A stretch of DNA of 15,803 bases from Candidatus Methanophagales archaeon ANME-1-THS (GTDB lineage Archaea > Halobacteriota > Syntropharchaeia > Alkanophagales > Methanospirareceae), in assembly GCA_004212135.1 (NCBI GenBank), contig RXIE01000116.1, forward strand, positions 1 through 15,803. The letters are read 5' to 3'. Shown here one piece after another: positions 1 through 6,527 of this stretch (within the stretch, counting starts at the first letter, position 1; every line of letters starts with the position of its first letter). The notes beneath the pieces are model-generated. The model was not told where the DNA came from. It searched no databases and was given only the letters and a program-made list of their open reading frames with translations. A program made the position numbers and the translations under genes.

Positions 1-27
1 ATCGCTGCACTGAGATTGCCTTCATGC
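1..27. repeat. 27-base perfect inverted repeat, left copy
   Basis: The first 27 bases are the exact reverse complement of 658-684, inside the ribbon-helix-helix gene. The match ends sharply at base 27 and may continue off the window. The stop codon of the winged-helix gene lies inside this copy. Confidence 0.9.
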
Positions 28-306
28 CTCCTCAGTGCGTAATACCTCCTTCATCTTCTGATAGTCCTGCAGAAATTCGTTCCCTTTTGATGTCGTCCTA
101 AAGAGCGGGCCAGAGAGCTCTAACAAGCCTTTCTCTTCCAGATATCGAATGTAACTCGCTAACTGCGTGAAATTAAGATTCGTTTTGTATACAATCTCGG
201 TTTTTCGTGCACCTTCTCTCGCTGCGAAGAGTACCTCTTCTATTATCTCAAGTCTGCCCCTCCGCTCTTTCCATCGCGGCGTTAACCGTTCGCTTACCGC
301 GTTCAT
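22..306 (-). CDS. Small winged-helix DNA-binding protein
   Basis: A 94-residue protein with the layout of the small archaeal winged-helix proteins of the ArnR1-like/HTH_45 type. It has an R-x-R-L-E-I-I-x-E helix near residues 16-25 and the phrase GARKTEIVYKTNLNF at about 32-46. This is followed by Y-L-E-E-K-G-L-L-E at about 55-63 (recognition helix end and wing) and a closing T-T-S-K-G-N-E-F-L helix. It probably binds DNA as a transcription regulator; targets are unknown. The start is well supported by GGGAGG about 6 bases before the ATG (minus strand, complement at 311-316). It is divergent from the ribbon-helix-helix gene, so the two may share a regulatory region. The last codon and stop fall inside a 27-base inverted repeat at the window edge, so the exact C-terminus could be an assembly effect. 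The family call is fairly sure, the role is inferred. Confidence 0.82.
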   Translation of the reverse strand: MNAVSERLTPRWKERRGRLEIIEEVLFAAREGARKTEIVYKTNLNFTQLASYIRYLEEKGLLELSGPLFRTTSKGNEFLQDYQKMKEVLRTEEA

Positions 307-379
307 CTTTATCCTCCCTCAAAAGAGATGGTGTGGCACGCAGAAAAAGGGCTTTGAGAAGAAATGTGAAGGGTTCACA

Positions 380-391
380 CTTTTTATGCGC
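380..391 (-). promoter_or_regulatory. Probable TATA box for the winged-helix gene
   Basis: On the minus strand the stretch reads GCGCATAAAAAG. A start of transcription about 25 bases on would leave a leader of roughly 45-50 bases containing the GGGAGG ribosome site. Position and A/T content are the only evidence. Confidence 0.35.
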
Positions 392-542
392 ATGATACCC
401 ATCGTTGCCCATCTCCTCTATTCCTTCCGGAGGCAAAGAGAGCACGAAGCAGAATGTGGGAGATCAGGAAGAGGTCATGAGGATGACCCACCTCGCTCGC
501 TTGTTACGGCAGTCGTGCACGCCCGCGGAACTAAAACCATAA

Positions 543-553
543 CCTTTAAAAAG
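543..553 (+). promoter_or_regulatory. Probable BRE/TATA element for the ribbon-helix-helix gene
   Basis: The sequence CCTTTAAAAAG lies about 35 bases upstream of the ATG at 584. Transcription would begin within about ten bases of the start codon. There is no SD before that ATG, which fits a leaderless or nearly leaderless mRNA. Confidence 0.45.
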
Positions 554-583
554 ATTTCGATCGTTTACCATTATAACAACGCC

Positions 584-1291
584 ATGGACAAGATAATTCG
601 AAAGAATGTCTCTTTGTATGAGCATGATCTGAAGAAAATAGAGGGACTTGTGGAGAAGCATGAAGGCAATCTCAGTGCAGCGATGCGTGATATCATCGAT
701 TTTGTTGATTTCATGCTGAGGAAATTCGGCAGTCTTGAAGAAGCGCGGAAGATAGAACGGAGAATACGAGGCATATCCATCCCAAATATGATGCTCCACT
801 GGTTTCTTACGTATACCGAATCCTGTCTTCCAGATGAGGGTGCAATGAGATCTATAGAGGAGATTCGGGCGATCGAATCCGTATCGCATCTCAAGAGTAT
901 TGCGGATATCGGATTGGCCGTGGATATTCACGTGGATGCAGATGATGACCGAAATCCCACGGACGTCACGCTTCAGGTTTCTGGTGAGCGAATGCAAGCG
1001 GAGTTTGTCGCGAAACTTGCCGCTTGTTTCCTCGCGGAACAGAAAGGGCTGGCGATCGAGGAGGTTGCTCGACTGGCTACGGCGATCACCGTGAACCTGA
1101 GGCGGCGCGGTGAATTGGGGAGCGAAGGCGCTTATAAAGCGGTCCGGGATAGTTTGTTACAGCACTTCGGCGAACGGCATGTCATGATGCAGGATATACT
1201 ACACCGGCCACGATTCTGGAATGAGGTGATCTCGAGCACCTGCGAGTGGGGTGATATACAGCGCTATAAATATCCGAGGATTTATCGATAA
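584..1291 (+). CDS. Ribbon-helix-helix regulator with unknown C-terminal domain
   Basis: A 235-residue protein. Residues about 5-40 fit a CopG/Arc-type ribbon-helix-helix fold: a strand (RKNVSLYEHD), a helix (LKKIEGLVEKH), a turn (EGN) and a second helix (LSAAMRDIIDF). It is therefore likely a DNA-binding homodimer. The C-terminal 170 residues are not recognised; they could be a ligand-sensing or oligomerisation domain and contain an acidic patch, DIHVDADDD, at about residues 112-120. The frame stays open back to base 167, but I chose the ATG at 584 because protein-like sequence begins there, a TATA-like element sits at 543-553, and the upstream extension would overlap the divergent gene. The gene faces the response-regulator gene tail to tail. 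The DNA-binding N-terminus is fairly sure, the regulon unknown. Confidence 0.8.
   Translation: MDKIIRKNVSLYEHDLKKIEGLVEKHEGNLSAAMRDIIDFVDFMLRKFGSLEEARKIERRIRGISIPNMMLHWFLTYTESCLPDEGAMRSIEEIRAIESVSHLKSIADIGLAVDIHVDADDDRNPTDVTLQVSGERMQAEFVAKLAACFLAEQKGLAIEEVARLATAITVNLRRRGELGSEGAYKAVRDSLLQHFGERHVMMQDILHRPRFWNEVISSTCEWGDIQRYKYPRIYR
658..684. repeat. 27-base perfect inverted repeat, right copy
   Basis: This copy encodes the KHEGNLSAA turn and start of the second helix in the ribbon-helix-helix domain, so it is probably the original and the copy at 1-27 the derived one. Confidence 0.9.
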
Positions 1292-1352
1292 GACTTAATA
1301 AGTGGCAAGCCAGTCCTTCTGGATCTCAGGCACCATCGGTGAGCAGGTACGT

Positions 1353-2108
1353 TCACAAGATACCCAGAATAATCTCCTTTAATCGCTTCTTCTGGGATTT
1401 TATGGCGTTCATATCCACGCTTTCATCCATCGCCACGAGCAGTATAAACTCACCGCACTTCTCTGTTACGACCGTGCCGCGGTTATCCTTCGTCAGTATC
1501 TCAGTCATCTCACCCCGTTTCAGCAGTCTCGTGCATTTCTCCGCCATTCTTGTCATCATGGCGGCCATAGATGAGAGCGGTGAGATCTCTTCAGGCGTAA
1601 CGGTGTTCAAAAAATGCACCATAACGCCATCCTTTGAGATCACCGCGGCCGCATTCACTCCTTTGGTCTTCACCAATTCCCTGAGCGCGTGCTCAAGTTC
1701 AGGGTTTTCGGCGGAGGGCGTCGCTTCTCGTTCCATCATGTGCTTGTACAGCGCCATCTCGATAGCAGCGTGTAATTCTCGCTCGTTGAACGGTTTGAGT
1801 AAATAGCCATAAGGCGCGGTCATCTTTGCTCGCCGCACCGTGGCCTCGTCAGCATAGGCCGTGAGATAGACCACCGGGATATTGAACCGGGCGCGGATGT
1901 GTTCGGCAGCCTGTATGCCGTCCATATCCCCCTGTAACACGATATCCATCAGCACTAAATCAGGCTGTATCTCCGCAGCTTTTTTAATCGCCTCCTCTCC
2001 GGACGCTGCAACCGCAGGCACACGGTAACCCAACGTCCCTAACATGTTCCGTATGCCCGTGGCAACGATCCGTTCATCTTCTACCACCAGTATCTGTGGA
2101 TCTACCAT
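1353..2108 (-). CDS. Response regulator with Roadblock/LC7 output domain
   Basis: A 251-residue two-domain protein. Residues about 4-122 are a receiver domain with an acidic pocket (E10, D11, E12), phospho-acceptor D55 in LVLMDIVL, T83 and K105 in LLKPF, so it should accept phosphate from a histidine kinase. After a linker, residues about 136-250 match the Roadblock/LC7 fold: GVNAAAVISKDGVMVHF, a middle helix rich in Met and Ala, and CGEFILLVAMDES. Such domains (MglB type) dimerise and often act on small Ras-like GTPases. No DNA-binding domain is present. The gene follows the five-PAS kinase by 20 bases and has AAGGAG seven bases before its ATG, so it is a co-transcribed, probably cognate, partner. 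The output is inferred to be protein-protein rather than transcriptional. Confidence 0.9.
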   Translation of the reverse strand: MVDPQILVVEDERIVATGIRNMLGTLGYRVPAVAASGEEAIKKAAEIQPDLVLMDIVLQGDMDGIQAAEHIRARFNIPVVYLTAYADEATVRRAKMTAPYGYLLKPFNERELHAAIEMALYKHMMEREATPSAENPELEHALRELVKTKGVNAAAVISKDGVMVHFLNTVTPEEISPLSSMAAMMTRMAEKCTRLLKRGEMTEILTKDNRGTVVTEKCGEFILLVAMDESVDMNAIKSQKKRLKEIILGIL

Positions 2109-2128
2109 CCTTCTACTCCTTCGGTATA

Positions 2129-4735
2129 TTATTGCTCTGCAAAGGTAATCTTAAATTCCGTGCCGCTCCTTCTATCAAGCTCGATGGTACCCTTCAGTTG
2201 ATCCACTAACGTGATGACTAACTGGAGACCTAATGTTTTGGTGTTTCGGAAGTCCAGATCGGCCGGGAAGCCAATGCCATTATCCGCGACGATCAGTGTA
2301 AACGTCTCCTCACCTCCCGAACGAATGAGTTCAATACGTATCTCGCCTTCCTTGCCATCGGGAAAGGCATGTTTCAGTGCGTTTGAAACGAGTTCGTTGA
2401 TTATCAATCCGCAGGGAATAGCGGTATTCACGCCCAGTAAAACCTCGTAGACGTTTATCCTCAGTTTAATGCCATCCGGCCTGACGCCATAGGAGTGGAA
2501 CAAATCGGTTGCCAGATCGCGGATATATCCGGCGATATCAATCTTTCCCAGGTCTTTGAATTGGTACAGTTTGTCGTGGATGAGCGCCATGGATTTGATA
2601 CGATTCTGGCTATCTTTGAACATCTCGAACGCCTTTTCATCCTTGATATAGCTCGACTGGAGATAGAGCAGCGTGGAAATGATCTGCAGATTATTCTTGA
2701 CTCGATGGTGTATCTCCCGCAGAAGGATCTCTTTTTCTCTGAGTGAGGCTTTGATCTGCTCCTCAGCGTACTTACGGTCGGTGATATCCTGACCCTGGGC
2801 GATGGTGGCGATGGGCGTTGTGCCATCTCCGGCATAAAGGGTCGCGGAGTTCCAGAGCACGATCTTCACCGTTCCGTCGGTGTGGAGTATGGGAATCTCG
2901 ACGGTCTCCCATCGTTCGCCGGCCAACGCACGGCGGATAAGGTTCATCGCCTCTTCGCGTTTATCCTCGGGGAAGAGGATATCAAGTGATTTACCCACGA
3001 CCTCGGTGGCACGGCGACCGGTGAGGTGCTCGAAGGCATGATTGAACCGGGTGATGGTGAAGTAAGGATCCCAGACGATGATGGGCGCATTCGCATAATT
3101 AAAGAGATTCTCGAGGTAGTCACGCGTCTCCCGGAGCGCCTCTTCCGCACGCTTCCGATCGGTGATGTCTACAATGGATGCAATACTCTTCCTTGTTCCT
3201 GGAATCAGGTCGATGGTGACCAAACCGTTCCTCAAATCACCTTTTTTGGTCGCGTAGCAGAATTCATAGCTCCTGGGCACCGATTTTTGATTGACTCGGC
3301 GCAACTGATGATACTCTGTTATTCGTTCTCTATCCTCGATCGCTACGAAATCGGTCCACTTCTTTTTACCTTCTATCTCCGCTTTGGAATAACCTGAAAT
3401 GAGCTCAAATTCCTTGTTTATCCTGGATATCGTCATGTCTTCCTCTACAATAGCTTTAGCATGGCCAGTCGTCTCAAAAAGAGCTCGGTATTCAGTTTCT
3501 GACTTCCTCAGTGCCTCTTGCATCTTTTTGCGTTCGGTGATGTCATGCTGGGTGGAAAGATAATGGATGATGCGGCCAGCTTTATCCTTGAGAGCACTGA
3601 TTCGAGCGTAGCTTATGAATTCTGAGCCGTCTTTTCTCTTGTTATGGATCTCACCCTCCCAATACCCCTCTCTTTGTATCGTCTCTATAATCTCTTTTGT
3701 CATCTCTTCGGACGCCGGCCCCGCATTCAAGATTGAGGGATGTTTTCCAAGCAACTCCCCCTTCTCGTACCCGAAGAGTTTTTCCATCGCATCGTTGGTA
3801 TACGTGATCCGTCCGTCCGCTGAGGTGATATTTATCGCCTCTTTTGCGGTTTCAATGGTTGCAAGAAGTTTGTTTATCTCCTCCTCGGCCTGCCTGCGCG
3901 CGGTGATGTCTCTAAATATCGTTAATTTTGACAGTGATCCATCACTGTTCTTTAACGGCGTCTCAATGAAGTCATAGGTCTTGTTATGCCGCTGGGAATG
4001 CCATTCCCATCGTACCGTCCTGCCCTTCAGTACCTCCGGATTCTTGCACTGCGGACAGGGCTCATCACGGTTATGAAACACCTTATAGCAAATACCACCG
4101 ACCTGGTTGCCAAAATCATCAATCAAAACCTTGTTCATAAACTCCACTCTATACTCTTTAGAGACGATATAGACGCCGTCCACCATAGTATCAAAGATGA
4201 GATTCAGGTTATCCCGTTCCTCTTTTATCTTTTGCTCCAGTTCCACCTCTCTGGTAATATCACGGCTCACGCGCACGGATCCGATTGGTACGCCCTTTTT
4301 ATCCCGTAATAACGCTGCCGACATGCTGATGTGTACCGGTCTTTTATCCTTGCTGATCACCGTTGTCCGGTAATTCTTCAGTGCCCCCTCATGCAGTATA
4401 CGCTCCATTATCCTGTCCGCTTCGTCAGGGTCAGCAAAAAATGTTCTGTTGCTTTTTCCGAGCACCTCGGCTGCCGCATAACCCATGTAGTCTTCTGCCG
4501 CTTTGTTCCAGGAACGCACTCGTCCATCCATGTCCACCACGACGATCGCATCCGCAGAACTCATGATGATGTTATCCAGGTAGTCTCGGGTCTCTTCCAG
4601 TTGCATCTCAGAGGTTCGCAGCGCTTCTTCGGCACGCTTGCGCAGATCCAGACAGGTCTCCAGGTATGCAACTTTCTGGCGCAATTCTTCCAACTCGCGG
4701 ATAGGTTGCTCTCCGGTCTTATCTTCGCCTTTCAT
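2129..4735 (-). CDS. Soluble sensor histidine kinase with five PAS domains (HisKA_2)
   Basis: An 868-residue kinase with no membrane segment, so it should sense internal signals. After an N-terminal coiled coil (about 10-50) come five PAS domains at about 50-162, 176-288, 290-402, 412-526 and 540-655, most ending in DIT and a short coiled coil. PAS-2 carries C216, C227 and C230. The kinase core is HisKA_2-like: phospho-acceptor in EIHHRVKNNLQ (H676 or H677). A HATPase domain follows, with N-box N780/N785 in INELVSNALKHA and ADNGIGF (D818). The frame is open to 4903, but the start at 4735 is chosen because GAGGAGGT lies eight bases before that ATG and the 56 extra residues show no domain. It phosphorylates, by inference, the Roadblock-output regulator encoded directly downstream. 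PAS ligands are unknown. Confidence 0.93.
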   Translation of the reverse strand: MKGEDKTGEQPIRELEELRQKVAYLETCLDLRKRAEEALRTSEMQLEETRDYLDNIIMSSADAIVVVDMDGRVRSWNKAAEDYMGYAAAEVLGKSNRTFFADPDEADRIMERILHEGALKNYRTTVISKDKRPVHISMSAALLRDKKGVPIGSVRVSRDITREVELEQKIKEERDNLNLIFDTMVDGVYIVSKEYRVEFMNKVLIDDFGNQVGGICYKVFHNRDEPCPQCKNPEVLKGRTVRWEWHSQRHNKTYDFIETPLKNSDGSLSKLTIFRDITARRQAEEEINKLLATIETAKEAINITSADGRITYTNDAMEKLFGYEKGELLGKHPSILNAGPASEEMTKEIIETIQREGYWEGEIHNKRKDGSEFISYARISALKDKAGRIIHYLSTQHDITERKKMQEALRKSETEYRALFETTGHAKAIVEEDMTISRINKEFELISGYSKAEIEGKKKWTDFVAIEDRERITEYHQLRRVNQKSVPRSYEFCYATKKGDLRNGLVTIDLIPGTRKSIASIVDITDRKRAEEALRETRDYLENLFNYANAPIIVWDPYFTITRFNHAFEHLTGRRATEVVGKSLDILFPEDKREEAMNLIRRALAGERWETVEIPILHTDGTVKIVLWNSATLYAGDGTTPIATIAQGQDITDRKYAEEQIKASLREKEILLREIHHRVKNNLQIISTLLYLQSSYIKDEKAFEMFKDSQNRIKSMALIHDKLYQFKDLGKIDIAGYIRDLATDLFHSYGVRPDGIKLRINVYEVLLGVNTAIPCGLIINELVSNALKHAFPDGKEGEIRIELIRSGGEETFTLIVADNGIGFPADLDFRNTKTLGLQLVITLVDQLKGTIELDRRSGTEFKITFAEQ

Positions 4736-4742
4736 CCTGGGA

Positions 4743-4750
4743 ACCTCCTC
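4743..4750 (-). promoter_or_regulatory. Strong SD that sets the kinase start
   Basis: On the minus strand GAGGAGGT lies just before the ATG at 4735, with eight bases between GGAGG and the ATG. It is the reason for rejecting the longer reading from 4903. Confidence 0.75.
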
Positions 4751-4841
4751 AACGGCGATTTCACCTAATCGTGGAATATCCGAATGCTCGCACCCGAGTG
4801 AGGCAAAATTTCTCGACTCTTCCCTTGTTCTAAAGGTATCG

Positions 4842-4857
4842 TTATAAAAAAAATATT
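4842..4857 (-). promoter_or_regulatory. Probable TATA box of the kinase-regulator operon
   Basis: The minus strand reads an A/T tract of the form ATATTTTTTTTATAAC. Transcription starting about 25 bases on would give a leader of roughly 80 bases carrying the strong SD, typical for a non-leaderless archaeal operon. The frame extension to 4903 runs through this element, further evidence against it. Confidence 0.4.
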
Positions 4858-4891
4858 TCACATTCAGCAGCACCACGTTCCCGCTAAGCAC

Positions 4892-4904
4892 CTTGGCTGC
4901 CAAG
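4892..4904. repeat. Short perfect inverted repeat, candidate operator
   Basis: CTTGG-CTG-CCAAG lies between the divergent kinase operon and TFB-1, about 17 bases upstream of the TFB-1 TATA box. It could be a regulator site, but a repeat this short can occur by chance. Confidence 0.3.
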
Positions 4905-4920
4905 CTTCCTTTTTCAAAAA

Positions 4921-4929
4921 GATTTTATC
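4921..4929 (+). promoter_or_regulatory. TATA box of TFB-1
   Basis: GATTTTATC lies centred about 27 bases before the ATG at 4952, and no SD is present, so the mRNA is probably leaderless. The preceding TTTTTCAAAAA overlaps the expected BRE position. Confidence 0.5.
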
Positions 4930-4951
4930 TTCCAAAATTATACTATCTGGT

Positions 4952-5863
4952 ATGGAAGAGCGAATACGAACGTGTCCGGAATGCGGGTCCAAAACTATAA
5001 TAACCGATCCGAAGCACGCAGAACTGTACTGCGCTGCATGTGGATTGGTGATAGCGGAGAAGCTCATTGACCTTGGACCCGAATGGCGCGCGTTTGACGA
5101 AGAACAAGCTGCGCAACGGATACGAACAGGTCCACCCATGAGTTATCGAATCCATAATAAGGGGTTGGGTACCCCGACGCCGAAGTCACTTGAGAGCACG
5201 AAACGAATGCACGGACTAATAAGTATGGATAGCAGTGAAAAGACACTTTCTTTCGCTCTCGGTGAGATTGATCGAATGGCATCCGCGCTCGGGCTGCCCA
5301 CGAATATTAAAGAGGCCGCATCACTCTTATACCGCAAAGCGGTGAAGCAGAATTTGATTAAAGGCCGAAGTATCGAAGAATTAGGGTCTGCAGTGCTCTA
5401 TATTACCTGCAGGCAGTACGGAGTTCCGCGAACACTGAAAGAGGTCGCAGCGGTCTCAAGAATGCCGTTGAAGAAAATCAGAAGGGCGTACATATTCCTG
5501 TTAAAGAATTTGGAACTCAGGCTCACGCCACCTGACCCCACGCACTACATACCGCGGTTCTGTTCCGAACTGGGGTTGAGTGATGCGACGAGGGAACGAG
5601 CCATTGCACTGATGAGAGAGACCAGGAACATGGCAGCAGCGAAAGGGTGGGGACCGACGGGAACGGCGGCCGCCGCAATATACCTCGCGGCGAATCTGAG
5701 CGGTGAGTCGGTGCTGGATAGAGACGTTGCCAGAGTTGCGGGTATTACCCCGATTACGCTCAAAACCCGATTTAAGGAATTGGAGAAGAGATTAACAGTG
5801 TCTCTAAACGCGCTCTCTCCTCTGCCTGATAAAGGCGCCTTCTCGGTTCAAGCGGTCAGTTAA
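4952..5863 (+). CDS. tfb: Transcription initiation factor TFB (TFB-1), short B-linker
   Basis: A 303-residue archaeal TFIIB homologue that bridges TBP-bound promoter DNA and RNA polymerase. The zinc ribbon has C8, C11, C27 and C30. The B-reader follows with GPEWRAFDEEQ and the GPPMSYRIHNKGL stretch at about 58-72. Two cyclin folds fill about residues 93-290; typical phrases are RSIEELGSAVLYITCRQYGVPRT in the first and GWGPTGTAAAAIYLAAN in the second. Compared with usual euryarchaeal TFBs, recalled from memory, the stretch between the reader's KGL and the first cyclin helix is about 17 residues shorter, and the basic W-Q-R-R-linker motif is not seen. The BRE-reading helix (ITPITLKTRFKEL) is also altered. 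The C-terminus has a short extra tail. It is probably functional but diverged. A second, N-terminally reduced TFB is at 11085. Confidence 0.93.
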   Translation: MEERIRTCPECGSKTIITDPKHAELYCAACGLVIAEKLIDLGPEWRAFDEEQAAQRIRTGPPMSYRIHNKGLGTPTPKSLESTKRMHGLISMDSSEKTLSFALGEIDRMASALGLPTNIKEAASLLYRKAVKQNLIKGRSIEELGSAVLYITCRQYGVPRTLKEVAAVSRMPLKKIRRAYIFLLKNLELRLTPPDPTHYIPRFCSELGLSDATRERAIALMRETRNMAAAKGWGPTGTAAAAIYLAANLSGESVLDRDVARVAGITPITLKTRFKELEKRLTVSLNALSPLPDKGAFSVQAVS

Positions 5864-5988
5864 GGAGCACTCTTTGCGTCACCTTTGCCTTGTCCTGGAT
5901 GTCACCTGAATCCATGTATCTCCGGTGCGGACTCTGTACGCGGTATCATATCTCCAGTCTGAGGAACGCAGGAACAACCCCGAGCTCA

Positions 5989-6000
5989 GGCACGGGTGCC
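5989..6000. repeat. Inverted repeat upstream of the ArsR-like gene
   Basis: GGCAC-GG-GTGCC is the first of several adjacent palindromes before the winged-helix gene at 6073. The two-base centre makes an RNA hairpin unlikely but suits a protein-binding site. Confidence 0.35.
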
Positions 6001-6026
6001 AAAAAATTAGCGTACGCATTTTTTTT
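6001..6026. promoter_or_regulatory. Symmetric element, candidate operator of the ArsR-like gene
   Basis: The self-complementary core GCGTACGC (6010-6017) is flanked by three mismatched bases on each side and then by six A on the left and six T on the right. This gives 26 bases of near dyad symmetry, ending about 15 bases before the TATA box at 6042. A dimeric winged-helix repressor such as the one encoded next door would suit such a site. It could also serve as part of a TFB-1 terminator. Confidence 0.4.
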
Positions 6027-6035
6027 CAAAAAAAA
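6019..6035 (+). terminator. T-run/A-run, possible terminator of TFB-1
   Basis: Eight T, one C and eight A follow TFB-1 by about 155 bases. Runs of T on the coding strand end transcription in archaea, and the opposite A-run enriches the upstream part of the next promoter. The dual role is inferred. Confidence 0.3.
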
Positions 6036-6041
6036 GAAAAC

Positions 6042-6050
6042 TTTATATAT
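6042..6050 (+). promoter_or_regulatory. TATA box of the ArsR-like gene
   Basis: TTTATATAT is a textbook archaeal TATA box centred about 27 bases before the ATG at 6073, pointing to a leaderless mRNA. Only a weak GTGAT lies before the start. Confidence 0.65.
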
Positions 6051-6072
6051 GATATCCCAAAAGTGATAAACC

Positions 6073-6366
6073 ATGAGACTCGACGAAGGTTTAGTAACCG
6101 ATGCGCATATTCTCCTGCATCCAATTCGGTACAGGATAGTGGAACTGCTGGCTGAGAAGCCGATGCACATCAATGAGATAGCCAAAGCGATGGAAGAAGA
6201 AAGACGACTCGTTTCTTATCACCTGCTTACCCTGGAGCAGTATGGCTTTGTGAGCAGTAAGTACGAGATATCGGAACATCCGAAGTCAAAGGGAAAAGCG
6301 ATACGGAAATACTGGGTAAACGGGAAGGTGGAGGACGTCATCGCGGGGCTTAAAAAGAAGCTTTAG
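6073..6366 (+). CDS. ArsR-like winged-helix transcription regulator
   Basis: A 97-residue, single-domain winged-helix protein. Its order is typical of ArsR/HTH_20 regulators: LHPIRYRIVELLAEKPMHI at about 15-33, then helix INEIAKAMEEE and recognition helix RRLVSYHLLTLEQYGFV at about 44-60. A basic wing (KYEISEHPKSKGKAIRKYW) and a short C-terminal helix follow. No cysteine pair for metal binding is present, so the signal is not an ArsR-type thiol-bound metal. The gene stands alone, with its own strong TATA box and several palindromes just upstream that would suit self-repression. The fold is sure; the target and signal are not. Confidence 0.88.
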   Translation: MRLDEGLVTDAHILLHPIRYRIVELLAEKPMHINEIAKAMEEERRLVSYHLLTLEQYGFVSSKYEISEHPKSKGKAIRKYWVNGKVEDVIAGLKKKL

Positions 6367-6418
6367 ACTTATTATTACTCTTTTCATTCTGCATCTTTTC
6401 CACTTTACGGTCTTTTCT
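6367..6418 (+). terminator. Pyrimidine-rich tract, probable terminator
   Basis: The first 50 bases after the ArsR-like stop codon contain repeated T-rich clusters (TTATTATTACTCTTTTC, CATCTTTTCC, GGTCTTTTC) and no clear hairpin, as in many archaeal terminators. The next gene starts at 6528. Confidence 0.4.
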
Positions 6419-6437
6419 AGCGGAATGACACCGGAAG

Positions 6438-6447
6438 CCGTTTATTA
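6438..6447 (+). promoter_or_regulatory. Possible TATA box of the acyl-CoA synthetase gene
   Basis: The sequence around GCCGTTTATTAG would place the transcript start near 6470 and a leader of about 55 bases. That leader contains a 13-codon open frame (6479-6520), then GGTGA seven bases before the ATG at 6528. Confidence 0.3.
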
Positions 6448-6527
6448 GTGCGCGATCTTTAAGAACAAGAGAAGTAAAATGATGACAGAGGAGCTATTCT
6501 TACCATCTGGCAACTGGTGAAGAAGAG

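Noticed and set aside
167..583. N-terminal extension of the ribbon-helix-helix frame back to base 167
   Set aside because: It overlaps the divergent winged-helix gene, has no domain or helical pattern, and the TATA-like element at 543-553 points to the ATG at 584.
464..997. 177-residue minus-strand frame opposite the ribbon-helix-helix gene
   Set aside because: It lies antisense to a gene with a recognisable domain and shows no family features.
4736..4903. 56-residue N-terminal extension of the histidine kinase
   Set aside because: It reads through the likely promoter, has no ribosome site, and a strong GAGGAGGT precedes the ATG at 4735.
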